5,073 nt of DNA from DMER64 sp041654355 (lineage in GTDB: Bacteria; Bacteroidota; Bacteroidia; Bacteroidales; UBA932), in NCBI GenBank assembly GCA_041654355.1, contig JBAZDQ010000103.1:1-5073 (forward strand), in the 5' to 3' direction. This document shows positions 4,502 through 5,073 of the stretch, piece after piece (positions within the stretch are counted from its first letter, which is position 1; each line of letters begins with the position of its first letter). The translations under genes were made by a program, and so were the position numbers. The notes below the pieces were generated by a model, which searched no databases, was not told where the DNA came from, and worked only from the letters and a program-made list of their open reading frames with translations.

Positions 4502-5073
4502 CCAGGCGCAGTGCTCTTACGTAATCCTCTTCAACGCTGCAATTTTCAAACAAACACAACTCCAGAAGATCCTTCATCGCACGTCGGCTCAGCTCCTGGT
4601 CAGGCCGGGCCTCCCTGATAGCGGCATACGTATCTCTTGAGGCTTCGGAAAAGGCGACCACCTGCTCCCAGTTTTCAGGAGTACTAATAGAGACGAAACA
4701 AGATCCTCCCATTTTTTTATACGGCCAGAATGTATACCCGATGTTGTTTTCTTCCATTACCCTGCAAAAAGCTTCCATCCACTCAAGGGTATTGTGCCCG
4801 ATCTCACCCATATACATAGGTAAATTTGTTTTGTCTCTAAATTCAATGAAATGAGAGATTGCTTCTGTTGTCGCATCTCCACCGTAACGGTGGCAGGAAT
4901 ACATGATCTTATCATCAAAATTCCAGTCGGTAAACGGAGTAAAATTGCTGTTCCATTGAGGGGCTCCCAGTATGACTATGTGATTCGTATCCACTTTGCG
5001 GATCTCTGACACTGCCCTTTTGTACAAAGGTTCAAGCATGGCATTGAGCTCATCTTTATTACTGAAATACGGT
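4479..5073 (-). CDS. Glycoside hydrolase family 5 enzyme, C-terminal part (5' end outside window)
   Basis: The last 197 whole codons of a retaining beta-glycanase of the GH5 (cellulase-like) type; the frame stays open to the right edge, and the first ATG inside it (5039) is internal. The visible start PYFSNKDELNAMLEPLYKR fits the segment just after the acid/base glutamate of the GH5 NEP motif. Numbering from the Met at 5039, SCHRYGG holds the conserved substrate-binding His (H50), YMGEIG holds the nucleophile E79 (codon 4803-4805), and TFWPYKKM holds the conserved active-site Trp (W105). A helical tail of about 60 residues ends the protein. The substrate (cellulose, mannan, xyloglucan or other beta-glucan) cannot be called from this half. 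No SusC/SusD genes are visible, so a polysaccharide utilisation locus cannot be claimed. Its last codons and stop form part of a strong hairpin. Confidence 0.87.
   Translation of the reverse strand, partial: PYFSNKDELNAMLEPLYKRAVSEIRKVDTNHIVILGAPQWNSNFTPFTDWNFDDKIMYSCHRYGGDATTEAISHFIEFRDKTNLPMYMGEIGHNTLEWMEAFCRVMEENNIGYTFWPYKKMGGSCFVSISTPENWEQVVAFSEASRDTYAAIREARPDQELSRRAMKDLLELCLFENCSVEEDYVRALRLEKERTDN

Noticed and set aside
4392..4640. Plus-strand 82-codon open frame starting in the yqaA-GH5 gap
   Set aside because: Most of it is antisense to the GH5 coding region, and it would run straight through the hairpin; no protein-like motif is seen.
2186..5073. Polysaccharide utilisation locus formed by esterase and GH5 genes
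   Set aside because: The genes are separated by unrelated genes on both strands and no SusC/SusD-type or other carbohydrate genes are visible.

Overview
The window looks like a chromosomal stretch from a member of the Bacteroidota, most likely Bacteroidales-like. The grounds are the absence of Shine-Dalgarno motifs before the genes, exact matches to the Bacteroidota -7 promoter consensus TAnnTTTG, a tRNA gene without encoded CCA, and the gene content: a MacB-type permease with a LytS/LytTR pair, a VanX-like lipoprotein, a secreted esterase and a GH5 enzyme. The genus cannot be fixed from this sequence alone.

Left block (1-2183, + strand): the C-terminal end of a MacB/FtsX-type ABC transporter permease, then a four-helix membrane histidine kinase of the LytS/YehU class, then a LytTR-family response regulator. 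Gaps are about 20 and 8 bases, so this is probably one operon encoding an exporter and its own two-component system. It meets, tail to tail with 2 bases between stops, a minus-strand gene for a secreted alpha/beta-hydrolase esterase (2186-3067).

Middle block (3068-3930): 43 bases upstream of the esterase lies a tRNA-Pro(CGG) gene on the same strand. A short AT-rich divergent promoter region (3185-3237) separates it from a plus-strand D-Ala-D-Ala dipeptidase (VanX-like) lipoprotein. That region carries two copies of TACCTTTG in opposite orientation, each placed like a -7 element.

Right block (3927-5073, - strand): a YqaA/DedA-type small membrane protein converges on the dipeptidase gene, and the two TAG stops share a CTAG palindrome. 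A 99-base intergenic gap follows, with a perfect 10-base palindrome and a perfect 11-bp hairpin. The window ends in the C-terminal part of a glycoside hydrolase family 5 enzyme that runs off the right edge, apparently cut next to its acid/base glutamate.

Together this is cell-envelope and polysaccharide housekeeping: export and its sensing, ester and glycan hydrolysis, peptidoglycan dipeptide turnover, and a membrane protein of unclear role. I found no mobile element, CRISPR array, broken gene or clearly undescribed system. The items most worth checking are the regulatory details: the promoter dyad, the hairpin over the GH5 stop codon, and overlapping convergent gene ends.
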